Positions 1-8,936 of a stretch of 64,000 bases of DNA are shown piece after piece. Origin of the DNA: a virus; IMG/VR virus record IMGVR_UViG_3300037493_004552, positions 1 to 64,000 of that record; one strand, written 5' to 3'. A model generated the notes under the pieces. It had not been told where the DNA came from. It was given only the letters and a program-made list of their open reading frames with translations, and ran no database searches. Positions within the stretch are counted from its first letter, which is position 1; each line of letters begins with the position of its first letter. The translations under genes were made by a program, and so were the position numbers.

Positions 1-123
1 GTAGAGGAAGATAAATATAAGATAGCAAAAGATATATTGGAAGAATTCAAACAAGCAGAAATAGACTATAAACCATATACGATAACATATAACGATTGGC
101 TTGATAGCAGGATAGCAGAGTAA
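1..123 (+). CDS. 3' end of an unidentified gene
   Basis: The reading frame is open from the first base and stops at a TAA, giving the last 40 residues of a protein whose start lies outside the window. The piece is charged and probably helical (ends DWLDSRIAE). No family is recognisable from so little sequence. It lies on the same strand as the small genes that follow, with a gap of about 110 bases that holds no other gene I can see. Confidence 0.6.
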   Translation, partial: VEEDKYKIAKDILEEFKQAEIDYKPYTITYNDWLDSRIAE

Positions 124-234
124 TCCCTCTTATGGGATATATACACTAACATATTGCGAGATGATATGTCAGTAGTTTCCTAAATGGAAATAACTGGAAA
201 TTAAAAAGATTTTTAATTATATTAACTTATACTT

Positions 235-405
235 ATGAACAAACAACTCTCAGAACTTATGGAGGCAGACAAGAATATCCAGAACCATAACTTCAATATA
301 GTAGTAGCCAACAAGATAACACCAACAGAATACCAGCTAAGGATGGATAGGTTGAGTCGTTGCTACCAGAAAAGGTTATTCGATATTATGAAAGAAGAAA
401 AATAA
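235..405 (+). CDS. small unknown protein, 56 aa
   Basis: ATG to TAA with no in-frame TGA. The protein starts MNKQLSELMEADKNIQNHNF and looks helical and charged. A T-rich stretch (TTTTTAATTATATTAA) lies just upstream, as at many starts here, and there is no Shine-Dalgarno sequence. No function recognised. It is the first complete gene of the plus-strand early block. Confidence 0.55.
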   Translation: MNKQLSELMEADKNIQNHNFNIVVANKITPTEYQLRMDRLSRCYQKRLFDIMKEEK

Positions 406-430
406 TTTAACCCCTTACCATTATTAAATC

Positions 431-784
431 ATGAGAACGTTAAAGTCTATAGAGTTATGAAGCACTTGTTGCGGAGCGACAGTTTATGATCCAGGTTGAA
501 CTGGAGAATGAATATGTACTGACTGCAAAGAACATTGCTGAATAGCATATTCCAGAGAAATCTCTGTCATGGTAATGGACTTCGCCAACGGACGAGTACA
601 TCACCATGTACTTACAAACGATGAATACATAGACGAAGACGACGAAGAAGGATCACGAGTTGAGAACTGGGTTCATAATACATATTGAAACGACTGTGAA
701 TTTATGTACAGTGCTGATAAGTATCTAGAGTTTTTAGATCATAGCAATTTATCACCATGAAATTCATTGACAAAAACTGAGTAG
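431..784 (+). CDS. small Cys-rich, zinc-ribbon-like protein
   Basis: Read with TGA as Gly the gene gives 117 residues ending at TAG. The N-terminal third has clustered cysteines (STCCGA, then CTDCKEHCG), a plausible zinc-binding ribbon; the rest is acidic. Several TGA codons fall in this Cys-rich part, where glycines are expected. The TGA at 758-760 forms an ATGA overlap with the start of the next gene; if it acted as a stop the protein would have 109 residues. Function unknown. Small zinc-ribbon proteins are common in phage early regions. Confidence 0.6.
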
Positions 785-972
785 AACAGCAACGCCAAGA
801 ATGTCAGGTTTACACCAGGGTTATGGGTTATTTACGTCCCGTAAATAATTATAACATTGGTAAAAAATCTGAGTTCTATTCACGTAAATGGTTCACTGAA
901 AAGGCGACAGCTAATTCAGATTTTATTCGTAAATATTCTACACATGTGGACACGATTAAAAAACTTCCTTAA
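757..972 (+). CDS. stand-alone glycyl-radical domain of anaerobic ribonucleotide reductase (NrdD-type)
   Basis: The 71-residue protein carries the C-terminal signature of class III (anaerobic) ribonucleoside-triphosphate reductases: a Cys followed by YTRVMGYLRP (residues 19-28, radical Gly at 24), then NIGKKSEFYSRK. In NrdD this segment bears the glycyl radical that starts reduction of ribonucleotides to deoxyribonucleotides. Here it is a separate mini-protein without the large catalytic barrel. Stand-alone versions of this domain are known in bacteria, and YfiD/GrcA is an analogous spare part for pyruvate formate-lyase. It may repair or complement a host or distant phage NrdD; that role is inference. 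One TGA (residue 8) is read as Gly. Confidence 0.75.
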
Positions 973-1075
973 ACCCGACATACATATCTATCGGGTAGAC
1001 TTCTTTAATTCGTATGAACACATATCATACAAGAAAAGAGTCAAGAAGTTGTTAGATGAAAAGCCTAATAACTAA
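944..1075 (+). CDS. possible overlapping small gene, 43 aa
   Basis: An ATG inside the 3' end of the NrdD-like gene opens a different frame that runs 100 bases past it to TAA. The product is basic and aromatic (starts MWTRLKNFLKPDIHIYRVDF). The unusually protein-like composition and the lack of another gene here favour a real gene, but no homologue is recognised. A frameshifted C-terminal extension of the NrdD-like gene is an alternative. Confidence 0.4.
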   Translation: MWTRLKNFLKPDIHIYRVDFFNSYEHISYKKRVKKLLDEKPNN

Positions 1076-1083
1076 TAGTTTTT

Positions 1084-1100
1084 GATAACTAAAGGTTATC
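1084..1100. promoter_or_regulatory. inverted repeat GATAAC-N5-GTTATC upstream of the sigma gene
   Basis: A perfect 6-bp inverted repeat with a 5-base centre. The 15-mer TAACTAAAGGTTATC recurs exactly at 4884-4898. Both copies lie 44-49 bases before an ATG, which suggests a shared operator or promoter element. Confidence 0.45.
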
Positions 1101-1143
1101 GGAAAAAACATTTTACTCTTGATTAATGTATTTGTTTTGCTAT

Positions 1144-2166
1144 ATGGTAGATAATATTTATCCTAAACAAAATCTTATGCATATAGCCTTAATAGGTTTA
1201 CTTAAGAAAAAAAATGTTTATGAAGATATGATCAAAGAACTCGCTATTAAATACGGACTTGCTGATGTAGACATTCAAGAGTTCTATGAGATCTATCCAT
1301 GAAATGTTCGTTCGTTTAAAAACGACGACGAGAACAATATTAAATTACTTTTCCAGGATATTATTAAGTATCCTGTTTTGTCAGCCGAAGAAGAAAAAAA
1401 TTTAATTCTTCGTTATCAACATGGAGATAACCACGCAAAGGAATTGTTAATACTACATATGTCAGGGTATGTTGTTGCTGTAGCAAAAACATTAAACTGA
1501 CTTGGTATGTCATTCTTAGATTTAATATCAGAATGAATGCTGTGACTAGAAAGAGCAATCACTATGTATGATATCACTAAATCTAATAGATTATCTACAT
1601 ATGCTCATGGTTGGATTCATAACTATATGTTATGTGCACTATGAAGATTTAATGGTTCATTATCTCTGCCACCACATACAATAACAGAGATTAAGTTTAT
1701 CGATAATATGGAACAAAAATTATTCGAAACATATGGTAGACCACCAACACAAGATGAAATCGCTGGTGCTGTATCAGATGCAAACTATTTATGAAGAACC
1801 ATATTAAAAAGCAGAGTAATTGATTTATTACATTTAAAACAATGAACTTTAAATTTATGACATTGTAATGAAGATTCTAAAGATGACCTAGGTAGTCACC
1901 TTATAGATAATACTACATTAACTCCGATAGAAGAATGTCAGAAAAAATATATGAAATCAAATATACTATATATAATAAATAATGTTCCTATCAAAAGAGA
2001 TGAAAATATTATTAAGATGAGATATGGATTAGACTGACCAAGATATACGCTTGAACAAATTTGAAAAAGTTTGTGAATTACTAGAGAAAGGATAAGACAA
2101 ATTGAAAAAAGGTTTATAATTAAAATACAATCTTCTCCACAACTTATAAAGTTTTTATCTTCATAA
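1144..2166 (+). CDS. sigma-70 family RNA polymerase sigma factor
   Basis: A 340-residue protein with the order of sigma-70 domains. Region 2 is near residues 90-170 (LGMSFLDLISEGMLGLERA, then a WIHNYM segment). Region 4 is at 292-321 (RYGLDG, TLEQIGKSLGITRERIRQIE). The G of RYGLDG, EQIGKSLG and SEGMLG are TGA codons and match family-conserved glycines, which strongly supports TGA=Gly. It probably redirects host RNA polymerase to phage promoters; the TTTTTAT-like element before many starts is a candidate target (inference). It follows the inverted repeat at 1084, which may control it. Confidence 0.92.
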
Positions 2167-2177
2167 TATATATTCCT

Positions 2178-2549
2178 ATGAAAATTAAAGAAAAATCAAC
2201 AGGTGAAAACCCAGGATTTATTTTAAATGTTTCTTTCAATGGTAAAGATTGATCTACTTCATTCATGTCTAAAGACATGTCAAAAGATGCAATCTCTTTT
2301 CTTATTGGAATAAATATTGCAAACTTTTTAAAACATTCTACAACAAACAAAGATGAATATGTTTCTGCTTTAGATAAAGTTTTGGTAGGTATAGAAAAAA
2401 TTACCGAAGAATTTATTGGACCATCTTTTGTTGAAGAGAAAAAGGCTGCAACAAAAAAATTAGTAGAACAAATCAAAAAAGATGTGCTTGAAAGAGCTTG
2501 ACAAAAACATAAAGTATCCAAAAAAACAATAGTTAAAAAGAAAAAATAA
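2178..2549 (+). CDS. unknown helical protein with Lys-rich tail, 123 aa
   Basis: It starts 11 bases after the sigma gene (MKIKEKSTGENPGFILNVSF) and ends in a strongly basic tail (KKTIVKKKK). The middle is amphipathic and helical. Two TGA codons are read as Gly. The basic tail suggests nucleic-acid contact. No family recognised; co-transcription with the sigma factor is likely from the spacing. Confidence 0.65.
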
Positions 2550-2661
2550 ATATAATAGGTGCGAATACTTTGCTTACTTGTGCCTATTCTATATAATGTT
2601 ATTTCGTTAACTAGTCTTTTTGTCTTTTATGTGTACTAGCACTTCATATTTATTTATTGTT

Positions 2662-3816
2662 ATGACTGGATTAATTTTGCAGGTTCTATGACTTTTATCG
2701 ACCTGATTAATTTACCCTATTTATCAATGACCAATCGAAGTTATCTCTACTAATGTAGAGATCCAAGCATTATTCGTAGCACAACAAGAAGAAGAACGCA
2801 AAGTTTTACAAGACGAGCGTGAACGTAATTATCAAGAAGAACAGAAACAAATAATCATTGAAGATTATTTCACATTCGCTAAGAAGATCGGTAAGATAAA
2901 TTATGCAAGAGGTTGTGCAGGTGGCTATGAGATAGCAACTAAAACAGCTGACTGAACTTATCACAACTGCGGAAAGAAATCTTTCGATTGCTGATGAGCA
3001 ATGAAAGCGTACCTTGTAGCAAAAGGCATCACCGACTCATATGGTATCGCGTGACTTAATTCTTCAGCACTTTACGATCTAGGGATCCCTAAAGACCCGA
3101 GAGCGGCAGACCGCGGTGATTTCATGTACTGGAAATGATTCGGCGCAGCATCATCATGAAACAGTTCAACACATTTCTCTGTAGTATCAAGACCATATGA
3201 CTGACATAGTATGTGGATCTTCGATAATGTCGTACCTTGAGGAGCAGACAGATATAATGAAAGAGAAATCTTTCTATCATGTAATGAATATTCATGTACA
3301 CATCTAGGTAAATATAAGATATATATATCAAGTAATGGTGCTTACGAGATGGCTAGTACAGCTGGAACAGAAGTATTACCACGAGTAGACACAACCCCTG
3401 ATGTGACAGGAGCGACATTAATGTCGATAGTTAATCCAAATAATCCTAAAGGTTATTACATAACTATCACAGGTTATCCATATGATAGCGAAGCAAACCG
3501 TATAGCTAATCGATGGTATATAAGGAACAAAGATAAAGATATGATATGAACATATCTTTGTGAAAACTGAGGATTTAACCCGAGTTCCGTATCACATACA
3601 AACGATTACTGACTTTGTCAGTTGTCATATAGATACAATAAACAACTGATTGATAACCCATTACGAGAGACATTCGATTTCCAGAAGCAAGCTTGTCTTG
3701 ATAAATGGAATAATGTAGCAAACAAAAATCTACGAGTTTGTTATGCTAAACGCGCATCATATAAAACTAAAATAGTGGATATGACATGAGCGTTCCGAAC
3801 AGTAGATAGTCTTTAA
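2662..3816 (+). CDS. two-domain endolysin: NlpC/P60-like peptidase plus lytic-transglycosylase-like domain
   Basis: The 384-residue protein begins with a hydrophobic segment (residues 1-20) that could be an export or signal-arrest sequence, then a charged helix. Residues about 85-200 look like an NlpC/P60 or CHAP amidase: FDCGGAMKAYL (nucleophile Cys110; the usual DCSG is DCGG) and THFSVV with His171. Residues about 295-345 look like an SLT lysozyme: E301 in CENGGFNPSSVSHTNDYGL. Both glycines after Cys110, and the first one after E301-N302, are TGA. It would cut peptide stems and glycan strands of peptidoglycan. A possible holin follows 15 bases later. A second lysis enzyme lies at 23832-24290. 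Confidence 0.8.
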
Positions 3817-3831
3817 TATTAATATTATCGC

Positions 3832-4140
3832 ATGAAACTATCCCCAGTTTTAGTAGTAATTATTGGTTTTATCTTACCGTTCATATATGGGATAATGCTA
3901 TTATTTGCTGCTATTTTTAATACTACAAAAACAAACGGTTGTATTCATACACTCCTAGTTGGTGAGTGATGAATATCAAAAGCAGTCTGTGTAGATTTTA
4001 ATTCATTTAAAATGAAAACTCATGAGAGTAATATTAGTTCCACTTGAAGACAATTATGAAACTATTCAAGTTCGTACAACAGAGCTGGAGTCCTTCCATA
4101 CTTGCGCATTCAAACACAAGTTTGCCAAGAATGACTTTAG
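3832..4140 (+). CDS. small membrane protein, possible holin
   Basis: Directly after the endolysin. Residues 5-30 form a clear membrane segment (SPVLVVIIGFILPFIYGIML), followed by a polar stretch with two Cys. Under code 25 the frame runs to TAG at 4138, overlapping the next gene by 119 bases with a composition unlike a normal protein. A TGA at 4045-4047 would end it at 71 residues with an overlap of 26 bases. The position beside an endolysin suggests a holin or spanin-type role, but one membrane segment is not diagnostic. Confidence 0.5.
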
Positions 4141-4780
4141 TAATAATGATGCATTATTATTTGGATCATTAACACATGCTGTTCTTCAAGCTTACTTCTT
4201 CAAGCCAGAGGCTTGATATGATACACTCGACATCTTATGTCGTGGTTATGCTGATCGATGTAAAAACATTAGAGACTATATTGTTCTTACAGACGCCAAT
4301 AGATTAAGAGAACAGTATTCACTCATCTGTTCTGAATATCAAGTTGTCGTAGAAATAGAGATGTGAACACATCTGGTCATCTTATCGGGGACGATAGATG
4401 CGATTTCGAAGGCACCAGACAACGGACCATACACGCTTATAGATTTCAAAACATCTAAAGCAGAATGGAAACCAGAACAATTCGAAGCCAAGATGCAGAA
4501 GTTTATCTACCCACGATTATTATCAAAGCTTGTGTGAGAGGAGATGGTTAAAGGTTTCGACTATATTATCTATACCAAACATGTTACTCCTAGACTCCAG
4601 GTACTTAAGTATGAATGTAACTGGACAGAGATCGAGGAGTTAATCAAAACTATACTTACCGATTACACACATGCATTGAAAACGAATATGTGGAATCCTA
4701 AGATATGTACATCTTGTTTCTTTTGTCCTTTAAACAAGACATGTCCGCTTAAACAACTAGGGACGTTTGATGAGTTTTAA
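4022..4780 (+). CDS. Cas4/RecB-like PD-(D/E)XK nuclease with Fe-S cysteines
   Basis: A 252-residue protein with the RecB-family layout: an N-terminal Cys in ELESFHTCAFKHKF (Cys28), GSLTHAVLQAY, then LSGTIDAI and LIDFKTSK (the D...DxK active site), and a C-terminal cluster C232-x2-C235-x5-C241. One early Cys plus CxxCx5C is the 4Fe-4S pattern of Cas4 and AddB nucleases. Such enzymes resect DNA ends during recombination. It lies next to the Sak4-like ATPase and helicase, so a role in phage recombination or replication fits. No other cas gene is present. Confidence 0.78.
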
Positions 4781-4811
4781 TATGTATGTAACCATATGAT
4801 AAATAATAACA

Positions 4812-4877
4812 TAAGGGGGCAGGGCTGACTCCGTTAAGGATGCCGAGGTGAACCCAGTGAAAAGCTGGGCCCCCTTG
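4812..4877 (+). ncRNA. compact structured RNA of unknown class
   Basis: A GC-rich island in AT-rich DNA between two genes. An outer stem pairs AAGGGGGC (4813-4820) with GCCCCCTT (4869-4876); inside it CCCAG pairs with CTGGG across a GTGAAAAG loop (4853-4869). About 30 further bases could form a third arm or pseudoknot. It lacks a T-tract, so it is not a simple terminator. I could not match it to a riboswitch or ribozyme consensus I know. It sits 7 bases before the repeated regulatory element at 4884. Confidence 0.55.
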
Positions 4878-4883
4878 ATTTGC

Positions 4884-4898
4884 TAACTAAAGGTTATC
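4884..4898. promoter_or_regulatory. second copy of TAACTAAAGGTTATC
   Basis: Exact 15-base match to 1086-1100. It lies 49 bases before the ATG at 4947, close to the spacing of the first copy before the sigma gene, and directly after the structured RNA. Confidence 0.45.
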
Positions 4899-4946
4899 AC
4901 AAAATTCATATACTATCTTGTATTTTTAATCGCTTACAACATACTT

Positions 4947-5135
4947 ATGCCAACTAATCCGTTTGAAGACATCCTTATAAAGATGGCTGAAGAAATTGTG
5001 GACATCGGTCCTAACATGACAGAAGATCAAGTATTATTTATTTTACGTAGTAACTTGAATCCGTTTCCGCCACAGGTTCAAGATAAGTTCCAATCACAGT
5101 TTAGCGTAAAGAATCTTTTAAATCCTAAAATTTAA
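4947..5135 (+). CDS. small acidic protein, 62 aa
   Basis: Short gene (MPTNPFEDILIKMAEEIVDI...) with no TGA and no recognisable domain; helical with a PFPP turn. It ends 2 bases before the Sak4-like gene, so the two are probably co-transcribed. It may be a recombination accessory protein, judged only from position. Confidence 0.6.
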   Translation: MPTNPFEDILIKMAEEIVDIGPNMTEDQVLFILRSNLNPFPPQVQDKFQSQFSVKNLLNPKI

Positions 5136-5137
5136 TT

Positions 5138-6019
5138 ATGACTATTCAAATTAAAAAGTATTCGCCTACCGAACACAGACTCAAAGCTTTAATTTATTGA
5201 AACGCTAAAACATGAAAGACAACTTTCGCAGGGACGGCACCAAGACCGCTGTTTATTTGTGCAGAGAATTGACTCCTTTCAATAGCCAGCAAAGCACCTG
5301 ACTTTGTAGAGGTGAAAACGCTCCAGGAATTGAAGGACTTATACAGATGGTTAAGAGACACCAAACCAGATTACGATACAATCGTGATTGACTCACTATC
5401 TGAAATATCAAAGATTATAAAGGACAACCTTACCAATCAAGGGTCAAAGCAAATGATATTGAGAGACTGGTGAATCTTCAGCGAGGAAATGATGCAAGCT
5501 GTAAGACAAATTGTCAATCTTCCATATCATGTAATTTGTATAGTGCATACCAAAGAAGTATTAGATGAAGCAGGCGCTATAGCCTTCTATGAATTATCTA
5601 TTGAGACTAAAGCAAAAAACGAAGTGACTAGATATTTTGATGTTATTGGATTCTCATCTATAAATAAAGAAGGCGAATATAATATATCAATCAAAGGCTC
5701 ATCAAAGACTCTCTGTGGTGATAGGAGCAATACTATCGACAAGGAGAATACGCCTCTCGATGTACAAGAATGGATTACATCAATCGCAAAATTATCTACA
5801 ACAACACAAACAGTAGTTAAAGAAATTGAATCTGAAATTGTTAATGAAGAGTTTGTTCCTTTAGATACTCTTGCTGTTCAATATGACAAGATTAATATTT
5901 CATTGGATAAGGATAATTCGCCTGCTAATAAAAATATTTTGAAAGTAAATATAAGTAAAGCAAAAAATCTAGATGACGCCCAGAAGGCTAATCTTATAGC
6001 ATATATTGAATCTAAATAA
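5138..6019 (+). CDS. Sak4-like RecA-fold ATPase (phage single-strand annealing/recombination)
   Basis: The 293-residue protein has a P-loop GNAKTGKT (residues 21-28) in which both glycines are TGA codons, and a Walker B strand YDTIVIDS ending at D85. The start (KALIYGNAKTGKTTFA) and overall length resemble the phage nucleotide-binding AAA_24/Sak4 family, small RecA-like recombinases that act with SSB. The C-terminal third is Lys-rich and probably helical. The neighbouring Cas4-like nuclease and helicase support a recombination role. Confidence 0.8.
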
Positions 6020-6042
6020 TTTTAAGTACTTATCTTCCCCCG

Positions 6043-7377
6043 ATGCCTCAGCAACTCGATGAGTATGGTCGTGCTTATACTACCGATATGATTACTGCTA
6101 TGCAGTATCGTATCGAAGATAGGCAGATAAATTATCATGCAATGCAAAATTGATATGTTCCTCCAAAGAAATATATTAATTTTTATACATATGATAAAGT
6201 TACAAGAACATATCGATTGCCTCCATCATGTTGAGTCGGGCACAAAAAATGAACCGATATCAATACCCCAGGAGAATTATCGTTATTTGGATATCAACAA
6301 GAAGTAGTACAATATTGTGTAGATTTATACAATACCAACAAAAAATCATGTATGATTATATCATGAACTGCTACGGGTAAAAGCCATATGGTTATGGGTA
6401 TTATCTATGCTATTCATCATAAAACAGTTATAGTAGTTCCAAACACACTTATCGGTAAATGATTACAAGATAAGTTGGGTTGATTACTTGATGCAAGATT
6501 CTTAATTGCTTCACAAGTAAGAAAACTTACAACACAACCAGATGTACTTATTGTGACAGGAGCATCGTTCAATAATCTTTTTAGTTGGATTAATGATAAT
6601 TATGACACCATTATCTGCGATGAGTGACACCATCTTTCTACAAACAGGAAAGATCAACTCAACATGTGGAAAGGGGACTTCATTTGCATGCTCACTGCAA
6701 CACCCGAAAGAAAAGAATATGGTCTTGAAGGGTTTGAAATGTATCTCTGAAATATACATGATACTGAAAGACAAGCCTTACCAGTTAAGGTATACACCTA
6801 CGAATATGATTATGATTACACGATAGACGAAGTGATCAAAGCCCAAAGTGGCTTAAGTCCCGAGTCGCCTGAATTATATCGTAGATTATATTGTTATAAT
6901 CCTCATCGTATTGGACATTTAGAACAAATTATATTGTATCTTAAAACACAATGATTTAGAAAAATAATTGTATTTACAGATAGAACCGCACATATAGACT
7001 TAATACAAAACATTATCCCTGACACTATCAGACTCACGGGATCAGAAGACAAGACAAAATTCTTGGCGGATATAGCAGACAAAGAGGATTATACAATCAT
7101 CGCTATGTCTCAGTGTGCAGGGGAGTGATTCGATTTACCAGCATTAGAGTGTTGAATATTATTTATGTCAACATCTTGGAATAATACAATTGATCAAACG
7201 GCTGGTAGAATTAGAAGATTCTCTTGAGATAAACAAGTAGCTTATTATATAGACTTCATCGACATTTTAAGAATAATGTGATGAAAAAAAAAGAAGTTAT
7301 GACGATACGAAAGATCTCGTATATACAAGAACAAAGGACGAGACGTCGTCCCGTTCGAAAATCTTTTATCTTTTTAA
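6043..7377 (+). CDS. superfamily 2 DNA helicase
   Basis: A 444-residue protein with SF2 motifs: motif I SGTATGKSH (residues 107-115), motif II DEGHH (193-197), motif III-like LTATPER, and motif VI QTAGRIRR (385-392), preceded by GEGFDLPALE. TGA codons supply G108 of motif I and the Gly of DEGHH, where Trp or a stop would not fit. The layout resembles UvsW/RAD25-type helicases of phages, which unwind branched DNA in recombination-dependent replication. It ends 9 bases before the next gene. Confidence 0.9.
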
Positions 7378-7386
7378 TACAATCAC

Positions 7387-7707
7387 ATGGTACCAGAAGA
7401 AACATGTTGCGGACAATGACAAACCTGTTCCGAAAAAAAACCAACCCTTACTGACGCAGTCTTAGGTAAGCTTGATACACTTATCATGCAATCACAAGGT
7501 TTTGCTAATCTCATACACAAAGTAAGAGATGTTCTTGGAATTTATAATCCATCTGCTTGAATAAGTAATTCACTTAATAGAGCTGAAGAGTCTACGCCAA
7601 CACCATCTGAACCTACTATCTCAGATGCTGCTCGTAGAATGACTAGACTTATTCAATCAAATGAAGAAGCAATTATGGACTTCGAAAATTTATTAAAGAA
7701 TTTATAG
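7387..7707 (+). CDS. unknown protein with N-terminal Cys cluster, 106 aa
   Basis: Starts MVPEETCCGQGQTCSEKK, a short Cys-rich head that may bind a metal, then a helical region with a Pro/Thr/Ser linker (STPTPSEP). One base separates it from the next gene, so they form a transcription unit with the helicase. Function not recognised. Confidence 0.6.
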
Positions 7708-7708
7708 T

Positions 7709-8224
7709 ATGTTCAGACTTGCTCTTCATCTTATTGGGGAAGTGAAAAATTTATTGAAAAAAAAACCAAAAAATAAACATCCAGTTCCCCATAAGACCAA
7801 ATGGCGTAAACGTATGAAGCAGTACAAAAAATTACTTGTACATACACTTACAGCCTGATGGAATGTAGATCGTAAAAACGAATATGTACCATTGAGAAAG
7901 ATCAAAACCATTGATCCTAATGTTGCTTCCGCTATTGCTAAACTCTACAACGAGCAGGAAGCGGCGAAGAAATATAAACAAAAAAAAGAATCAAAAATTG
8001 CGATGACTAATCACGCAATGTTTAGATTTCAAGAGCGTTTTAATTCCTGTTGATATTCATTAGATGAATTGAAAGCAGATATTATAAAATGATGCAAAGC
8101 AATTAAACTAGTTAATAACAATAAATACCTAGTAAAAGGTATGTTATGAAAATACATTATATCTAAAGATCTTTATATCATAACTATGTTTCCATACAGA
8201 TGGCAATCATGAAAGAAGTTGTAA
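7709..8224 (+). CDS. basic unknown protein, 171 aa
   Basis: Very Lys/Arg-rich at the N-terminus (KNLLKKKPKNKHPVPHKTKW), with a C-terminal part containing NHAMFRFQERF and several TGA-encoded glycines. The HAMxRxxER type of motif resembles small RNase or toxin-like folds, but this is weak. Nucleic-acid binding is plausible from the charge. Overlaps the following gene by 25 bases. Confidence 0.6.
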
Positions 8225-8691
8225 ACTTAAATTGTGAATACCTACCAACACATTTTAAAATGTTTGGTACCTGCAATCAACTTGGCATCAAAGTTAAAGT
8301 GTATGCTAAAAATTTTGATGATACATTGATATTCGATAATCTCAGAGAGATGTACGAAAATCAAGGTATGGACGATTATAAAGCTGCGATCAGAGCGAGA
8401 GCGGTGATCAAAGATTTCTTTACGATATGTAATTTAATGTCCAATAAACATGTCTTGCCTTTTAAGGCAGTCATACAAGTTTTAGATTTTTCCCAAAATA
8501 ATCATGGCAAACAAGTACATCTACAATGACATCGTCCTAACGAAGGACAACTACAACAGTGAAACAAAAAAGTACAAGTGATCAGTGAAGACAACATTCT
8601 TCTGAACGATTGACTTTGAACTAGTCAGGTTTGATCAAGTAAAAGAAACAGCAGGAGGAGCAAGAATAGTGTGAGAGATATTACTGGGTAA
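8200..8691 (+). CDS. unknown protein, 109-163 aa
   Basis: The first 109 residues look like a genuine helical protein (DYKAAIRARAVIKDFFTICN). A TGA at 8527-8529 follows; as Gly it lets the frame run to TAA at 8689, overlapping the next gene by 188 bases with low-quality Asn/Ser/Arg-rich sequence. If TGA stopped here the overlap would be 26 bases. An alternative ATG lies at 8209. Function unknown. Confidence 0.55.
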
Positions 8692-8917
8692 CGGAGATAA
8701 AAAAGGTATCTTCGAAAACGAACGTAATTGACAAAAAACCTATGGTGCTACCCTCGCTCCAAAGCCTAACCCATTATATCTTAATCTCAAGCCGTTACTT
8801 ACCGCTGGACCAATCAAAGAATATAAAGTATCCTTTGTTGAGATGCAAGATACTGATGCTGAAGCTATCAGAATTGCTACTGAAAAACAACGTGCTGAAA
8901 TGGAAGTAGAATTTTAA
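8504..8917 (+). CDS. unknown beta-rich protein, 137 aa
   Basis: MANKYIYNDIVLTKDNYNS, then alternating hydrophobic strands and an acidic tail (RAEMEVEF). Four TGA codons are read as Gly. Size, beta content, acidic C-terminus and position just before the primase-helicase resemble a single-stranded DNA-binding protein, but no specific OB-fold motif is visible, so this is only a suggestion. Confidence 0.6.
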
Positions 8918-8936
8918 TTTATAATCTTTTAATATC

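Noticed and set aside
4022-4780. cas4 as part of a CRISPR locus
   Set aside because: No other cas genes or repeats; the recombination neighbourhood explains it better.
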